Of a stretch of 11,093 nt of DNA, positions 1-8,048 are shown in pieces. The stretch covers positions 1 through 11,093 of the forward strand of contig WTJB01000280.1 in NCBI GenBank assembly GCA_011526335.1. The letters run 5' to 3'. The notes beneath the pieces are model-generated. The model was not told the origin of the DNA. It saw only the letters and a program-made list of their open reading frames with translations, and made no database searches. The position numbers and the translations under genes were made by a program. The DNA comes from Candidatus Arcticimaribacter sp. Its GTDB lineage: Bacteria; Bacteroidota; Bacteroidia; Flavobacteriales; Flavobacteriaceae. The number at the start of each line of letters is the position of its first letter. The stretch's first letter is position 1.

Positions 1-29
1 CGACGAGCTACCTACTGCTCTATCCCGCG
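1..29 (-). tRNA. initiator tRNA-fMet (CAU), 5' part only
   Basis: Read on the minus strand from position 29, the sequence starts CGCGGGA (acceptor strand), then UA, then a D-stem GAGC paired with GCUC around the loop AGUAGGUA, then G and the first bases (UCG) of the anticodon stem. This matches the start of bacterial initiator tRNA base for base in its key places, including the A11-U24 D-stem pair that separates initiators from elongators, and a C at position 1. The anticodon and 3' half lie outside the window, so fMet identity is inferred from these 29 nt. A promoter directly upstream (40-70, minus) supports a real gene transcribed leftwards, divergent from era. Confidence 0.88.
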
Positions 30-39
30 ATGTGGAAGG

Positions 40-70
40 CAAAGATACAAACAAAAACTTCATCTCCCAA
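40..70 (-). promoter_or_regulatory. Promoter of the initiator tRNA gene
   Basis: On the minus strand a TTG (70-68) is followed by a 20-nt spacer and TATCTTTG (47-40). This is an exact fit to the Bacteroidota primary-sigma promoter (TTG near -33, TAnnTTTG near -7, spacing about 17-23). The tRNA 5' end at 29 is 10 nt beyond the -7 box, leaving a leader of only about 5-7 nt to be removed by RNase P. Confidence 0.8.
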
Positions 71-90
71 GTAAATCATTACTTCTTACG

Positions 91-98
91 TACCTTTG
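91..98 (+). promoter_or_regulatory. -7 promoter element upstream of era
   Basis: TACCTTTG matches TAnnTTTG exactly. No TTG is found at the expected -33 distance, so only half of the promoter is evident. The era ATG begins just 4 nt after the box, so transcription from it would begin at or within a base or two of the start codon. This would give a leaderless mRNA. No other TAnnTTTG lies between here and the tRNA gene on this strand. Confidence 0.6.
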
Positions 99-102
99 TT
101 TT

Positions 103-990
103 ATGAGCACAAAGCATAAATCTGGGTTTGTATCCATAGTAGGAAATCCAAATGTGGGGAAATCTACCCTAATGAATGCCTGGGTAGGGGAGCGCCTGTC
201 TATCATAACCCCTAAAGCACAAACCACACGGCACCGCATATTGGGGATACTCAATACCGAGGAATATCAGTTGGTATTATCCGACACCCCTGGCGTCATT
301 GCCCCCAGTTATGAAATGCAAACGGCAATGATGGATTTTGTCAAAACAGCTTTGGAAGATGCAGATGTACTGATCTATATGCTGGAAATAGGGGAAACAA
401 AAATGAAGGATGAACGCTTATTCGAAAAAATTAAAGCTTTGGATGTTCCTCAATTGGTATTGATCAATAAAATTGACACTTCAGATCAGCAGCAACTGAA
501 TGATGCTGTGGATCTTTGGTCAGCCCAATTGCCCAAGGCAAAAGTATTTCCTATCTCTGCCAAAACAGGCTTTTCTGTACAGGCTGTTTTAGATTATGTG
601 GTAGAACTCCTCCCAGAGGGACCGGCCTATTTTCCGAAAGACCAGTTGACCGATAAACCCGAACGTTTTTTTGTGAATGAAGCCATACGCGAGCAAATTT
701 TACAACATTACGACAAAGAAATACCTTATGCCGTTGAGGTGGTAACAGAAGAATTTAAAGAAAGCGAAAAAATCATAAAAATACGGGGGCTGATCCTCGT
801 TGAGCGCGAAACTCAAAAAGGCATTCTAATCGGGCACAAAGGCAGCGCATTAAAAAAAGTAGGGGTAGGGGCTAGAAAAAAATTACAAGCCTTTTTTGCC
901 AAAAAAATTCATTTGGAACTCTATGTAAAAGTCAATAAAGATTGGCGAAGTAAAGAAAGAGAACTCAAACGTTTCGGCTACAAACAGTAA
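103..990 (+). CDS. era: GTPase Era
   Basis: Era is a GTP-binding protein that binds the 3' end of 16S rRNA and helps mature the small ribosomal subunit. The 295-residue protein is close to the usual length of about 300. The N-terminal G domain has the P-loop GNPNVGKS at residues 14-21, a switch region with a TTR motif, the G3 motif DTPG, and the G4 motif NKID. The C-terminal third is a KH RNA-binding domain with the characteristic GHKG loop. The ATG at 103 places the P-loop where it is expected, and no other in-frame start precedes the P-loop. It is followed 43 nt later by der on the same strand, with a separate -7 box in between. The initiator tRNA gene runs divergently upstream. Identity is very secure. 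Confidence 0.98.
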   Translation: MSTKHKSGFVSIVGNPNVGKSTLMNAWVGERLSIITPKAQTTRHRILGILNTEEYQLVLSDTPGVIAPSYEMQTAMMDFVKTALEDADVLIYMLEIGETKMKDERLFEKIKALDVPQLVLINKIDTSDQQQLNDAVDLWSAQLPKAKVFPISAKTGFSVQAVLDYVVELLPEGPAYFPKDQLTDKPERFFVNEAIREQILQHYDKEIPYAVEVVTEEFKESEKIIKIRGLILVERETQKGILIGHKGSALKKVGVGARKKLQAFFAKKIHLELYVKVNKDWRSKERELKRFGYKQ

Positions 991-1008
991 GAATCCTCTT
1001 AAAAAGTC

Positions 1009-1016
1009 TATTTTTG
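1009..1016 (+). promoter_or_regulatory. -7 promoter element upstream of der
   Basis: TATTTTTG matches TAnnTTTG and lies 17 nt before the der ATG, which predicts a leader of roughly 10-13 nt. No -33 TTG is visible at the right spacing. It suggests der can be transcribed separately from era, although read-through from era is also possible because no terminator is visible between them. Confidence 0.5.
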
Positions 1017-1033
1017 CACAAAACAAAAACACT

Positions 1034-2338
1034 ATGAGTGCCATTGTCGCCATCGTAGGTAGGCCCAATGTTGGGAAATCCACTTTTTTCAATCGAATGA
1101 TCCAAAAGCGTGAAGCTATTGTAGATGCTGTTAGCGGGGTTACCCGAGACCGGCATTACGGTAAAACCGATTGGAATGGCGTAGAGTTTTCTTTGATCGA
1201 TACGGGGGGCTATGTTGTTGGAAGTGAAGATATTTTTGAAAAAGAAATCGACAAGCAAGTAGAATTGGCCATAGACGAAGCCGATGCCATCGTCTTTATG
1301 GTTGAAGTAGAGTCTGGAATGTTGGGGATGGATGAAGAGGTAGCTCAACTTTTACGCAAATCAAAAAAACCAGTGCTCCTTGCGGTCAATAAAGTAGATA
1401 ACGCCATGCGTCAAGACGACGCCGTTGAGTTTTACAGCTTAGGTTTTGATAAGATTTATCCCATTTCAGGAATTAACGGCAGCGGTACAGGTGAGCTATT
1501 GGATGATCTTGTAAAAGTATTGCCCGAAGATACCAAAGAAGACGAATCTAACTTACCTCGTTTTGCAGTAGTAGGACGTCCCAATGCAGGAAAGTCTTCT
1601 TTTATCAATGCACTTATTGGGGAAGATCGTTATATCGTTACCGATATCGCTGGAACAACACGCGACAGTATAGACACGCCTTACAATCGATTTGGATTTG
1701 AGTTTAATCTGGTAGACACCGCTGGAATACGACGAAAATCTAAAGTGAAGGAAGACATTGAATTTTACTCTGTCATGCGATCTGTGCGTGCCATAGAACA
1801 CTGTGATGTTGTTTTGCTGGTCGTAGATGCCACCCGTGGTTTTGATGGACAAGTACAAAACATATTTTGGTTAGCCCATAGAAACAACAAGGGAATTGTA
1901 ATTCTGGTCAACAAATGGGATTTGGTCGAAAAAGACCATAAAACGCCCAAGGCGTTTGAAGAGGAGATAAAAAAACAAACGGCTCCCTTTGTTGATGTCC
2001 CTGTCATTTTTATCTCGGCCTTGACCAAGCAACGTATTTTTAAAGCCATAGAAACGGCGGTACAAGTGTATAACAATCGTTCGTTTTCTATTGCAACCCG
2101 TAAATTAAACGATACCGTTTTACCCATTATAGAACGTAAACCACCCCCTGCATACAAAGGAAAACACGTGAAAATTAAGTTTTGTACACAGTTGCCTTCG
2201 TCTTTTCCACAGTTTGCTTTTTTCTGTAATCTTCCACAGTATGTAAAAGATCCGTATAAACGATTTTTGGAAAATCAGTTACGAGAGATGTTTGATTTGG
2301 AAGGGGTGCCGATCAACCTCTTTTTTAGAAAGAAATAA
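1034..2338 (+). CDS. der: Ribosome biogenesis GTPase Der (EngA), tandem G domains
   Basis: Der is the double-GTPase factor needed for large (50S) ribosomal subunit assembly. The 434-residue protein is of normal family length. It shows two complete G domains: P-loop GRPNVGKS at residues 9-16 with DTGG and NKVD motifs, and P-loop GRPNAGKS at residues 181-188 with DTAG and NKWD motifs. The KH-like C-terminal domain follows from about residue 350. The ATG at 1034 is right at the edge of the first G domain, as usual for Der. It lies directly after era, so two rRNA-linked GTPases of different subunits are side by side. The stop codon TAA (2336-2338) directly abuts the stop codon of the convergent MerR-type gene with no intergenic base. 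Confidence 0.98.
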   Translation: MSAIVAIVGRPNVGKSTFFNRMIQKREAIVDAVSGVTRDRHYGKTDWNGVEFSLIDTGGYVVGSEDIFEKEIDKQVELAIDEADAIVFMVEVESGMLGMDEEVAQLLRKSKKPVLLAVNKVDNAMRQDDAVEFYSLGFDKIYPISGINGSGTGELLDDLVKVLPEDTKEDESNLPRFAVVGRPNAGKSSFINALIGEDRYIVTDIAGTTRDSIDTPYNRFGFEFNLVDTAGIRRKSKVKEDIEFYSVMRSVRAIEHCDVVLLVVDATRGFDGQVQNIFWLAHRNNKGIVILVNKWDLVEKDHKTPKAFEEEIKKQTAPFVDVPVIFISALTKQRIFKAIETAVQVYNNRSFSIATRKLNDTVLPIIERKPPPAYKGKHVKIKFCTQLPSSFPQFAFFCNLPQYVKDPYKRFLENQLREMFDLEGVPINLFFRKK

Positions 2339-2668
2339 TTAAAGATTTTCACGAAGTCGCTCCAACTCCGTCTTTATGGTTTCTAGTTTTTTAAGCAGGG
2401 CTAGCTTGCTTTCTGCCTTATTTTTGTTGGTGCGTAAATAGTTTTTTGCCCCTTCAATGGTCATTCCTTTTTCTTTTACCAGATGGTAAATCAACTCCAA
2501 AACTTCTACATCCTTGGGCGTAAATTTTCGGATACCACTGCTTTTCTTTTTGGGTTGAATTTCTTTAAATTCTTTTTCCCAAAAGCGCAGAAGGGATGTA
2601 TTGACCTGAAAAGCTTTGGCGACTTCGCCAATAGCGTAATACCTTTTTTCGGGCAAATCAACTTTCAT
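2339..2668 (-). CDS. Short MerR-family transcriptional regulator
   Basis: This 109-residue protein begins with a MerR-type winged helix-turn-helix (about residues 10-75). It includes the motif IGEVAKAFQVNTSLLRFWEK, a basic wing region (KKKSSGIRKFTPKDV), and a helix carrying EKGMTIEGAKNYL. The last 30 residues are charged and leucine-rich (LLKKLETIKTELERL), which fits the short antiparallel dimerisation helix of MerR proteins. There is no effector-binding domain and no cysteine cluster for metal sensing, so the inducer, if any, is unknown. The gene starts 4 nt after the M23 peptidase stop on the same strand, so the two are almost certainly cotranscribed. What it regulates cannot be read from the sequence. 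Confidence 0.9.
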   Translation of the reverse strand: MKVDLPEKRYYAIGEVAKAFQVNTSLLRFWEKEFKEIQPKKKSSGIRKFTPKDVEVLELIYHLVKEKGMTIEGAKNYLRTNKNKAESKLALLKKLETIKTELERLRENL

Positions 2669-2672
2669 GCCT

Positions 2673-3650
2673 CTAATCTAAAGATTGGTTCTCTTGGGCA
2701 GCCTGTTGAATCAAGGCATCAAATTCTTCTTTAGACAAATTGCCGTAATAGAAGTTAAGGGGATTTATTTTTACCCCGTCTTTTAAGATTTCGTAATGTA
2801 AATGTGGTGCTACAGAACGGCCCGTATTGCCTACATAGCCGATAATCTCTCCACGTTTTACCTTTTGTCGTTTCTTAACATTGTATTTATTCAAATGGGC
2901 ATATAGGCTTACATACCCATAGCCATGATCTATACGGATGTGTCTTCCGTATCCTGATGCGCGGTTGTCAGCTCGGATGACGACACCATCTCCTGTAGCG
3001 TAGACGGGGGTGCCTCTTTTGGCCGAAAAATCCATACCGTTATGCTTTCGGCGTTTTTTGGTAAAAGGATCTATACGCCATCCAAAACCAGAGGCCATAC
3101 GCTTTAAATCTTCGTTTCTGACGGGTTGAATGGAGGGAATAGCGGCTAAAAAATCTTCTTTATTTTCCGCTAACTGCTGTATTTCTTCTAAGGACTTTGA
3201 CTGTACAACCAACATTTTCGAAAGAATATCCAGTTGGCGGGTGGTTTCTATAATTTGTTCGGAGTTCCCAAAACCTTCGAGTTTTTGATAGCGATTGACT
3301 CCCCCGAATCCAGCGCGTCGTTGTTCTTCAGGAATCGGATTTGCTTCAAAATAAGCACGGTAAATATTGTTGTCACGGTCTTCGATTTCTGCCAACACCT
3401 TTTGCATTTGCTCTACCCGTTGGTTAAGGATGTCGAACTGAAATTCATAATTTTTAAGCTCGCGTTCTTGTAAGAGTTCCTTAGGCGTATTGACAAACTC
3501 TGTGCTCAACAAACCAAAGAGAACTAGAACCCCAAATAAAAAGGAGGAAAGAATGAACAAAAGAAAGTTAGAAATCTTGAGTGTTTTTCCAGAAGCGAGG
3601 GGACGATAAGAAAGAGTTTCAGGATCGTAGTAGTATTTAACCTTTGCCAT
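2673..3650 (-). CDS. M23-family metallopeptidase, membrane-anchored (LytM-like)
   Basis: This is a predicted zinc peptidase that cuts peptidoglycan cross-links, 325 residues from the ATG at 3650. The order is: a short cytoplasmic segment starting MAKVKYYYDP, one membrane-spanning helix (about residues 25-47), a coiled-coil region in the periplasm (about 60-150), then the M23 domain at about 190-310. Metal and catalytic residues are intact: H203 and D207 in HNGMD, the histidine of YAHL, and H283-L-H285 in PHLHYE. The frame is open for 15 more codons upstream to an ATG at 3695. The start at 3650 is preferred because the MAKVKYYYDPE opening is, from memory, typical of flavobacterial homologues, and the extra residues would be a poor fit before the anchor. 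It is the first gene of a pair with the MerR-type gene and is divergent from alaS. Confidence 0.93.
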   Translation of the reverse strand: MAKVKYYYDPETLSYRPLASGKTLKISNFLLFILSSFLFGVLVLFGLLSTEFVNTPKELLQERELKNYEFQFDILNQRVEQMQKVLAEIEDRDNNIYRAYFEANPIPEEQRRAGFGGVNRYQKLEGFGNSEQIIETTRQLDILSKMLVVQSKSLEEIQQLAENKEDFLAAIPSIQPVRNEDLKRMASGFGWRIDPFTKKRRKHNGMDFSAKRGTPVYATGDGVVIRADNRASGYGRHIRIDHGYGYVSLYAHLNKYNVKKRQKVKRGEIIGYVGNTGRSVAPHLHYEILKDGVKINPLNFYYGNLSKEEFDALIQQAAQENQSLD

Positions 3651-3705
3651 AAACGATTTTCTTATAATTTTTGCTTTCTTTTGCAATCGAAACACAAAAG
3701 ATACA

Positions 3706-3713
3706 CAAATATA
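3706..3713 (-). promoter_or_regulatory. -7 promoter element for the M23 peptidase gene
   Basis: On the minus strand this reads TATATTTG, an exact TAnnTTTG match, about 56 nt before the ATG at 3650. A near-match TATCTTTT lies 3-10 nt further downstream and could be an alternative. No TTG occurs at the right -33 distance. The element is separated by a single base from the oppositely oriented alaS element. Confidence 0.45.
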
Positions 3714-3714
3714 A

Positions 3715-3722
3715 TAATTTTG
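3715..3722 (+). promoter_or_regulatory. -7 promoter element for alaS
   Basis: TAATTTTG matches TAnnTTTG and lies 30 nt before the alaS ATG, predicting a leader of about 25 nt. No TTG sits at the canonical -33 distance. Any -33 contacts would fall in the first transcribed bases of the divergent M23 gene, so the two promoters probably compete for RNA polymerase. The leader is too short for a tRNA-sensing T-box, and none is seen. Confidence 0.5.
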
Positions 3723-3752
3723 TATCGAATGGACATATAATCCCTTTTGTCA

Positions 3753-6362
3753 ATGAAAGCTGCAGAAGTAAGAAGTAAATTTTTAGCCTTTTTTGAAGAA
3801 AAAAAACACCAAATAGTGCCTTCGGCACCTATGGTCATAAAAGATGATCCAACGCTATTGTTTACCAATGCGGGGATGAATCAGTTTAAAGAATTTTTTC
3901 TCGGCAACGCTGAACCCAAAAACGTTCGTGTAGCGGATACTCAAAAATGTTTGCGTGTATCTGGAAAACACAATGATTTAGAAGAAGTAGGGATAGATAC
4001 CTATCACCATACCTTTTTTGAGATGTTGGGCAACTGGAGTTTTGGGGATTACTTTAAAAAAGAAGCCATCGCATGGGCATGGGAGTTGCTGACAGAGGTC
4101 TACAAAATAGACCCTTCTATCCTCTATGTTACTATTTTTGAGGGGCATGAAGCAGAAAACTTACAGCGCGATACCGAGGCGTATGATTTTTGGAAAGAAA
4201 TCATCCCGGAAGACCGAATTTTATTAGGAAATAAAAAGGATAACTTTTGGGAAATGGGAGATCAGGGACCTTGTGGGCCTTGTTCTGAAATTCATATAGA
4301 CATCCGCTCAGAGGAAGAAAAAAAAGCCATTCCAGGGAAGGACTTAGTCAATCAAGACCACCCGCAAGTTGTAGAGGTGTGGAACTTGGTTTTTATGGAG
4401 TTTAACCGAAAAGCTGACGGGAGTCTAGAAAAACTACCCAACAAACACGTAGATACAGGAATGGGCTTTGAACGCCTTTGTATGGTTTTGCAGGGGGTTC
4501 AATCCAATTATGACACCGATGTATTTACCCCCATCATTCGCGAAATAGAAACCCTAACCCACAGTGAATACGGGAAAACAGAAACGACCGATCGGGCCAT
4601 TCGAGTCATTGCAGACCACTTGCGTACTGTTTATTTCGCTATTGCAGACGGACAATTGCCAAGCAATACTGGGGCAGGTTATGTGATCCGAAGAATTTTA
4701 CGTCGTGCCATTCGTTATGGTTTTACCTTTTTAAATCAAAAAGAGCCTTTTATCCATTTATTGGTCGATACCCTATCACAGCAAATGGGAACGGCTTTCC
4801 CCGAATTAAAGAAAGAACAAAAACTGGCCTTTAATGTGATTCGGGAAGAAGAAAGTTCCTTCTTAAAAACCTTAGATCAAGGATTGGTTTTGTTGGATTC
4901 TATCTTAAAAAATAACCCCACAGGAGTACTGGAAGGGAACAAGGCTTTTGAACTCTATGATACCTACGGTTTCCCTTTTGACCTTACGGCCCTGATTGCA
5001 GGAGAACGCGGAATTGAAGTGGACGAAGAAGGTTTTGAGCAAGCCATGCAAGAACAAAAAAACCGGTCTAGAGCTGCGGCAGTATCCAAAGCAGGGGATT
5101 GGAATGTATTGCAACAAGATGAGGTCGAGGAATTTGTTGGGTACGATCAGCTCAATACGACGGTAAAGATTACCCGCTACCGAAAAATGAATACGGCTAA
5201 GGCAGGCGATTTTTATCAATTGGTCTTTAACCTTACTCCTTTTTACCCTGAGGGTGGAGGGCAAGTAGGGGACAAGGGCTATCTAGAGTCGGCCAATGGC
5301 GATCTCTACTATATTACCGATACCAAAAGAGAGAATAATTTGATTATTCATCAAACCAAAACCTTACCCGAACGATTAGAGGAAAGCTTTACTGCGGTAG
5401 TGGACCAAAAACAACGTCAACGAACCTCTTGTAACCATACCGCTACGCATTTATTGCATCAAGCTTTACGTTCGGTCTTGGGAGAACATGTAACCCAAAA
5501 AGGGTCTATGGTACATTCAGGTATGTTCCGATTTGACTTTTCGCACTTTGCCAAATTATCTTCAGAAGAACTGACGGCAATAGAGCAGTTTGTCAATGCG
5601 CGTATTAAAGAACAAATTGCCCTGGAGGAACAGCGTTCTATGCCCTACCAGCAAGCGATTGATGAAGGCGCAATGGCTCTTTTTGGTGAAAAGTATGGCG
5701 ATGCCGTCCGTACCATTCGTTTCGGAAAATCAATGGAACTTTGTGGAGGAACCCATGTACAGAATACCCAAGAAATTTGGCATTTTAAAATTACTTCAGA
5801 AGCGGCTGTAGCTTCGGGGGTAAGAAGAATCGAAGCCATTACTGGTGATGCTGCCAAAACCTATTTTGAGGACCAAACGGCACTGTTGGAACAAGTAAAC
5901 AGTGTATTAAACAAGCCACAAGATCCGGTAAAGGCCATTGCCAGCTTACAACAAGAAAACCAAAACCTAAAAAAGTCTCTAGAAGCACTGACCAAATTAC
6001 AGGTAAAAGCGATGGAGACTGAGCTCGAAAATCAGATTGTGGACCAATATGGGATTGCTTTCTTATTCGCTGCTGTTGATTTGGATGGAGGGGCTATCAA
6101 GGATCTTCTTTTTGCCTTAGGACAAAAGCGAGAAAATTTGGTCGCCGTCTTGGGGGCTCGAAATGGAGAAAAAGCTCTGCTGAGCTGCTACATCTCCAAG
6201 CCACTTGTAGAAGAAAAAGATTACCATGCAGGTACTGTCGTCAAGACCTTAGGAAGGTACATCCAAGGTGGCGGTGGCGGGCAGGCATTCTTTGCTACTG
6301 CTGGTGGGAAAAATCCTGACGGGATAGCACAGGCCTTGGAAGAAGCAAAAAATCTTTTTTAA
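3753..6362 (+). CDS. alaS: Alanine--tRNA ligase
   Basis: This class II synthetase charges tRNA-Ala with alanine. The 869-residue protein is complete, close to the 876 of E. coli. It has the class II aminoacylation core from the N-terminus (TNAGMNQFK; the RxxE-type motif 2 region; GMGFERL of motif 3), the tRNA-recognition region to about 450, and the editing domain with zinc-type ligands H562-TAT-H566 and C664-GGT-H668, each two residues offset from E. coli. The C-Ala domain carries the glycine-rich tail GGGGGQAFF. The ATG at 3753 gives the usual opening [10 protein letters not shown]; an in-frame TTG two codons earlier is less likely. The stop overlaps that of the convergent SulP gene by 4 nt. 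Confidence 0.98.
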   Translation: MKAAEVRSKFLAFFEEKKHQIVPSAPMVIKDDPTLLFTNAGMNQFKEFFLGNAEPKNVRVADTQKCLRVSGKHNDLEEVGIDTYHHTFFEMLGNWSFGDYFKKEAIAWAWELLTEVYKIDPSILYVTIFEGHEAENLQRDTEAYDFWKEIIPEDRILLGNKKDNFWEMGDQGPCGPCSEIHIDIRSEEEKKAIPGKDLVNQDHPQVVEVWNLVFMEFNRKADGSLEKLPNKHVDTGMGFERLCMVLQGVQSNYDTDVFTPIIREIETLTHSEYGKTETTDRAIRVIADHLRTVYFAIADGQLPSNTGAGYVIRRILRRAIRYGFTFLNQKEPFIHLLVDTLSQQMGTAFPELKKEQKLAFNVIREEESSFLKTLDQGLVLLDSILKNNPTGVLEGNKAFELYDTYGFPFDLTALIAGERGIEVDEEGFEQAMQEQKNRSRAAAVSKAGDWNVLQQDEVEEFVGYDQLNTTVKITRYRKMNTAKAGDFYQLVFNLTPFYPEGGGQVGDKGYLESANGDLYYITDTKRENNLIIHQTKTLPERLEESFTAVVDQKQRQRTSCNHTATHLLHQALRSVLGEHVTQKGSMVHSGMFRFDFSHFAKLSSEELTAIEQFVNARIKEQIALEEQRSMPYQQAIDEGAMALFGEKYGDAVRTIRFGKSMELCGGTHVQNTQEIWHFKITSEAAVASGVRRIEAITGDAAKTYFEDQTALLEQVNSVLNKPQDPVKAIASLQQENQNLKKSLEALTKLQVKAMETELENQIVDQYGIAFLFAAVDLDGGAIKDLLFALGQKRENLVAVLGARNGEKALLSCYISKPLVEEKDYHAGTVVKTLGRYIQGGGGGQAFFATAGGKNPDGIAQALEEAKNLF

Positions 6363-6367
6363 ACTTC
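6343..6367. terminator. Weak candidate bidirectional terminator between alaS and the SulP gene
   Basis: Around the shared stop codons there is a run of six A (6347-6352), two bases, and a run of six T (6355-6360), flanked by GAAG and CTTC. It presents a T-tract in either direction, but the stem is almost all A-T and its loop is tight. Any termination here is inference. Nothing better is visible at this convergent junction. Confidence 0.22.
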
Positions 6368-7996
6368 CCGATCGACCAAGTCGGTTACGACGTAATATCT
6401 TGGATCGTCAACAGACGCTTCGATTACTTTTTCGAAAGCAGGATTGGCTTTTAAGAGTAATGTTTTACACTCTGGACTCAAGTGTGTCAAGCGTATCTGC
6501 TTTCCACGATTGAGGTATTTTTCAATTAAATTTTGCAAGGCTTCTATCCCAGAGTGGTCGGAAACACGTGATTCTATAAAGTCAATTTCAACTTTTTCCG
6601 GATCATTTTGGAGATCAAACTTTGCGTTAAAATTTTGAATAGAGCCAAAGAAAAGTGGCCCCCAAATTTCATAAACTTTTGTACCGTCGCTTTTGATGCT
6701 TTTTCGTGCACGAATCATGGTAGCGTTTTCCCAAGCAAAAACTAGGGCAGCAATAATGACCCCCACCAAAACGGCTACAGCGAGATCTTCAAGTACCGTA
6801 ATGGTAGATACCAGAACCAAAATAAAAGCATCTTTACGGGGTATTTTTCGTATAATTCTAAAGCTGCTCCAAGCAAAGGTCCCAATCACAACCATGAACA
6901 TCACCCCAACCAATGCGGCTATGGGGATTTGCTCAATAATGCTAGCACCAAATAAAACAAAGGTAAGCAAAGCGATAGCCGCTACGATTCCGGAAAGTCT
7001 TCCTCTTCCTCCTGAATTGACGTTGATGATGGATTGTCCAATCATAGCGCAGCCGCCCATGCCACCAAAAAGTCCGTTAAGAATATTGGCTGTTCCTTGT
7101 GCGATGCATTCTCTGTTTCCGCTTCCACGACTTTCGGTTATTTCATCAATAAGATTTAAGGTCATCAAAGACTCGATTAACCCAACCGCAGCAAGGATAA
7201 AGGCCGTAGAAAAGATCAATCCCCAATGCCCTTCTATGGTGGGGAGAAAATTAAATAAGCCATTTTGAAATTCAGGGAGACTCCCCTGCAAACCGGTGCC
7301 TCCTCCGTCTCGGATAAAAGAGCCCACGGTACTTACTTCTATTCCACCGAAGATGGTAATCAAGGCTACAGAAACAATAGCAAACAGAGCTGATGGAATT
7401 TTAGTGGTCAGTTTTGGCAGCAAATACATGATTAACATGGTCAATCCTACTAGGGCCATCATCGTATATAAAGGTGCTCCTTCCATCCAACTGCTTTTAC
7501 CTTCTGTGGTTGTTTTAAATAGGCCGAGTTGGGAAATAAAAATCACAATGGCGAGACCATTGACAAATCCCATCATAACGGGATGAGGAATAAGACGAAC
7601 AAATTTTCCCAGACGGAAAAGCCCTGCACTGATTTGTATTGCCCCAACAATCAATAGTGTAATGAATAACCAGTACAACCCAAGATTTTCTATGGGTGTT
7701 GCATAGGCAAGACCTACATCATTCCCTATTTTTATCATATGTACCATGACGACAGCCATGGCCCCTGTAGCCCCAGAGATCATCCCCGGGCGACCGCCTA
7801 TTAGGGCGGTAACAAGCCCCATCATAAAGGCGCCATACAGCCCAACCAAAGGGTCTATACCGGCAATAAATGCAAAGGCAATGGCTTCTGGCACAAGCGC
7901 TAGTGCAACGGTTAGTCCAGATAAAATGTCATTTTTTGGGTTGGGGCTCAATCGGGCGAGATAATGCGTCAAAGGTCTTGATTTTAAAAGGGGCAA
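6359..7996 (-). CDS. SulP-family anion transporter with STAS domain
   Basis: This is an inner-membrane transporter of the SulP (SLC26-like) family, which moves sulfate, bicarbonate or other anions; the substrate cannot be told from sequence. The protein is 545 residues as drawn. It opens with the family signature [18 protein letters not shown] (about 25-42), then about 12 hydrophobic segments to about residue 425. A STAS domain follows at about 441-545, with the DxSG-type motif DHSG where STAS proteins carry their conserved loop. The start is uncertain: a stop lies 5 codons upstream of 7996 and no ATG exists before the core. TTG at 7996, 7972 or 7951 are the choices, and the first overlaps a promoter-like box, so 7972 may be the true start. 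It lies downstream of the DUF4136 gene on the same strand. Confidence 0.93.
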   Translation of the reverse strand: MPLLKSRPLTHYLARLSPNPKNDILSGLTVALALVPEAIAFAFIAGIDPLVGLYGAFMMGLVTALIGGRPGMISGATGAMAVVMVHMIKIGNDVGLAYATPIENLGLYWLFITLLIVGAIQISAGLFRLGKFVRLIPHPVMMGFVNGLAIVIFISQLGLFKTTTEGKSSWMEGAPLYTMMALVGLTMLIMYLLPKLTTKIPSALFAIVSVALITIFGGIEVSTVGSFIRDGGGTGLQGSLPEFQNGLFNFLPTIEGHWGLIFSTAFILAAVGLIESLMTLNLIDEITESRGSGNRECIAQGTANILNGLFGGMGGCAMIGQSIINVNSGGRGRLSGIVAAIALLTFVLFGASIIEQIPIAALVGVMFMVVIGTFAWSSFRIIRKIPRKDAFILVLVSTITVLEDLAVAVLVGVIIAALVFAWENATMIRARKSIKSDGTKVYEIWGPLFFGSIQNFNAKFDLQNDPEKVEIDFIESRVSDHSGIEALQNLIEKYLNRGKQIRLTHLSPECKTLLLKANPAFEKVIEASVDDPRYYVVTDLVDREV

Positions 7997-8001
7997 AGGT
8001 A
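7994..8001 (-). promoter_or_regulatory. -7 promoter element before the SulP gene
   Basis: On the minus strand this reads TACCTTTG, an exact TAnnTTTG match and identical to the box before era. It sits in the 52-nt gap after the DUF4136 gene. If used, transcription would begin near 7986-7990, downstream of the TTG at 7996, which argues for translation from TTG at 7972. No TTG is found at -33 spacing. Confidence 0.4.
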
Positions 8002-8048
8002 ACCTTTCTCAATCGATTTACACGCCTAAGCGGTGATTGATTTTTGCA

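Noticed and set aside
965..1348. 127-codon open frame on the minus strand over the start of der
   Set aside because: It lies antisense to the conserved G domain of Der, has no recognisable domain and no promoter; a shadow frame.
1765..2157. 130-codon open frame on the minus strand within der
   Set aside because: Fully antisense to conserved der sequence, with low-complexity Ser/Thr-rich translation; a shadow frame.
103..2338. era-der similarity as a recent tandem duplication
   Set aside because: They share only generic P-loop GTPase motifs; their C-terminal domains and overall sequences differ, as expected of two ancient families.
3651..3695. N-terminal extension of the M23 peptidase from ATG 3695
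   Set aside because: The extra 15 residues are basic and not typical of the family, whereas the start at 3650 gives the familiar MAKVKYYYDPE opening.
3747..3752. TTG start two codons upstream for alaS
   Set aside because: ATG at 3753 gives the canonical AlaRS N-terminus, and TTG adds only two residues.
6693..7268. 191-codon open frame on the plus strand opposite the SulP gene
   Set aside because: It is the antisense of transmembrane codons; its Ile/Pro/Thr-rich translation and lack of any known motif mark it as a shadow.
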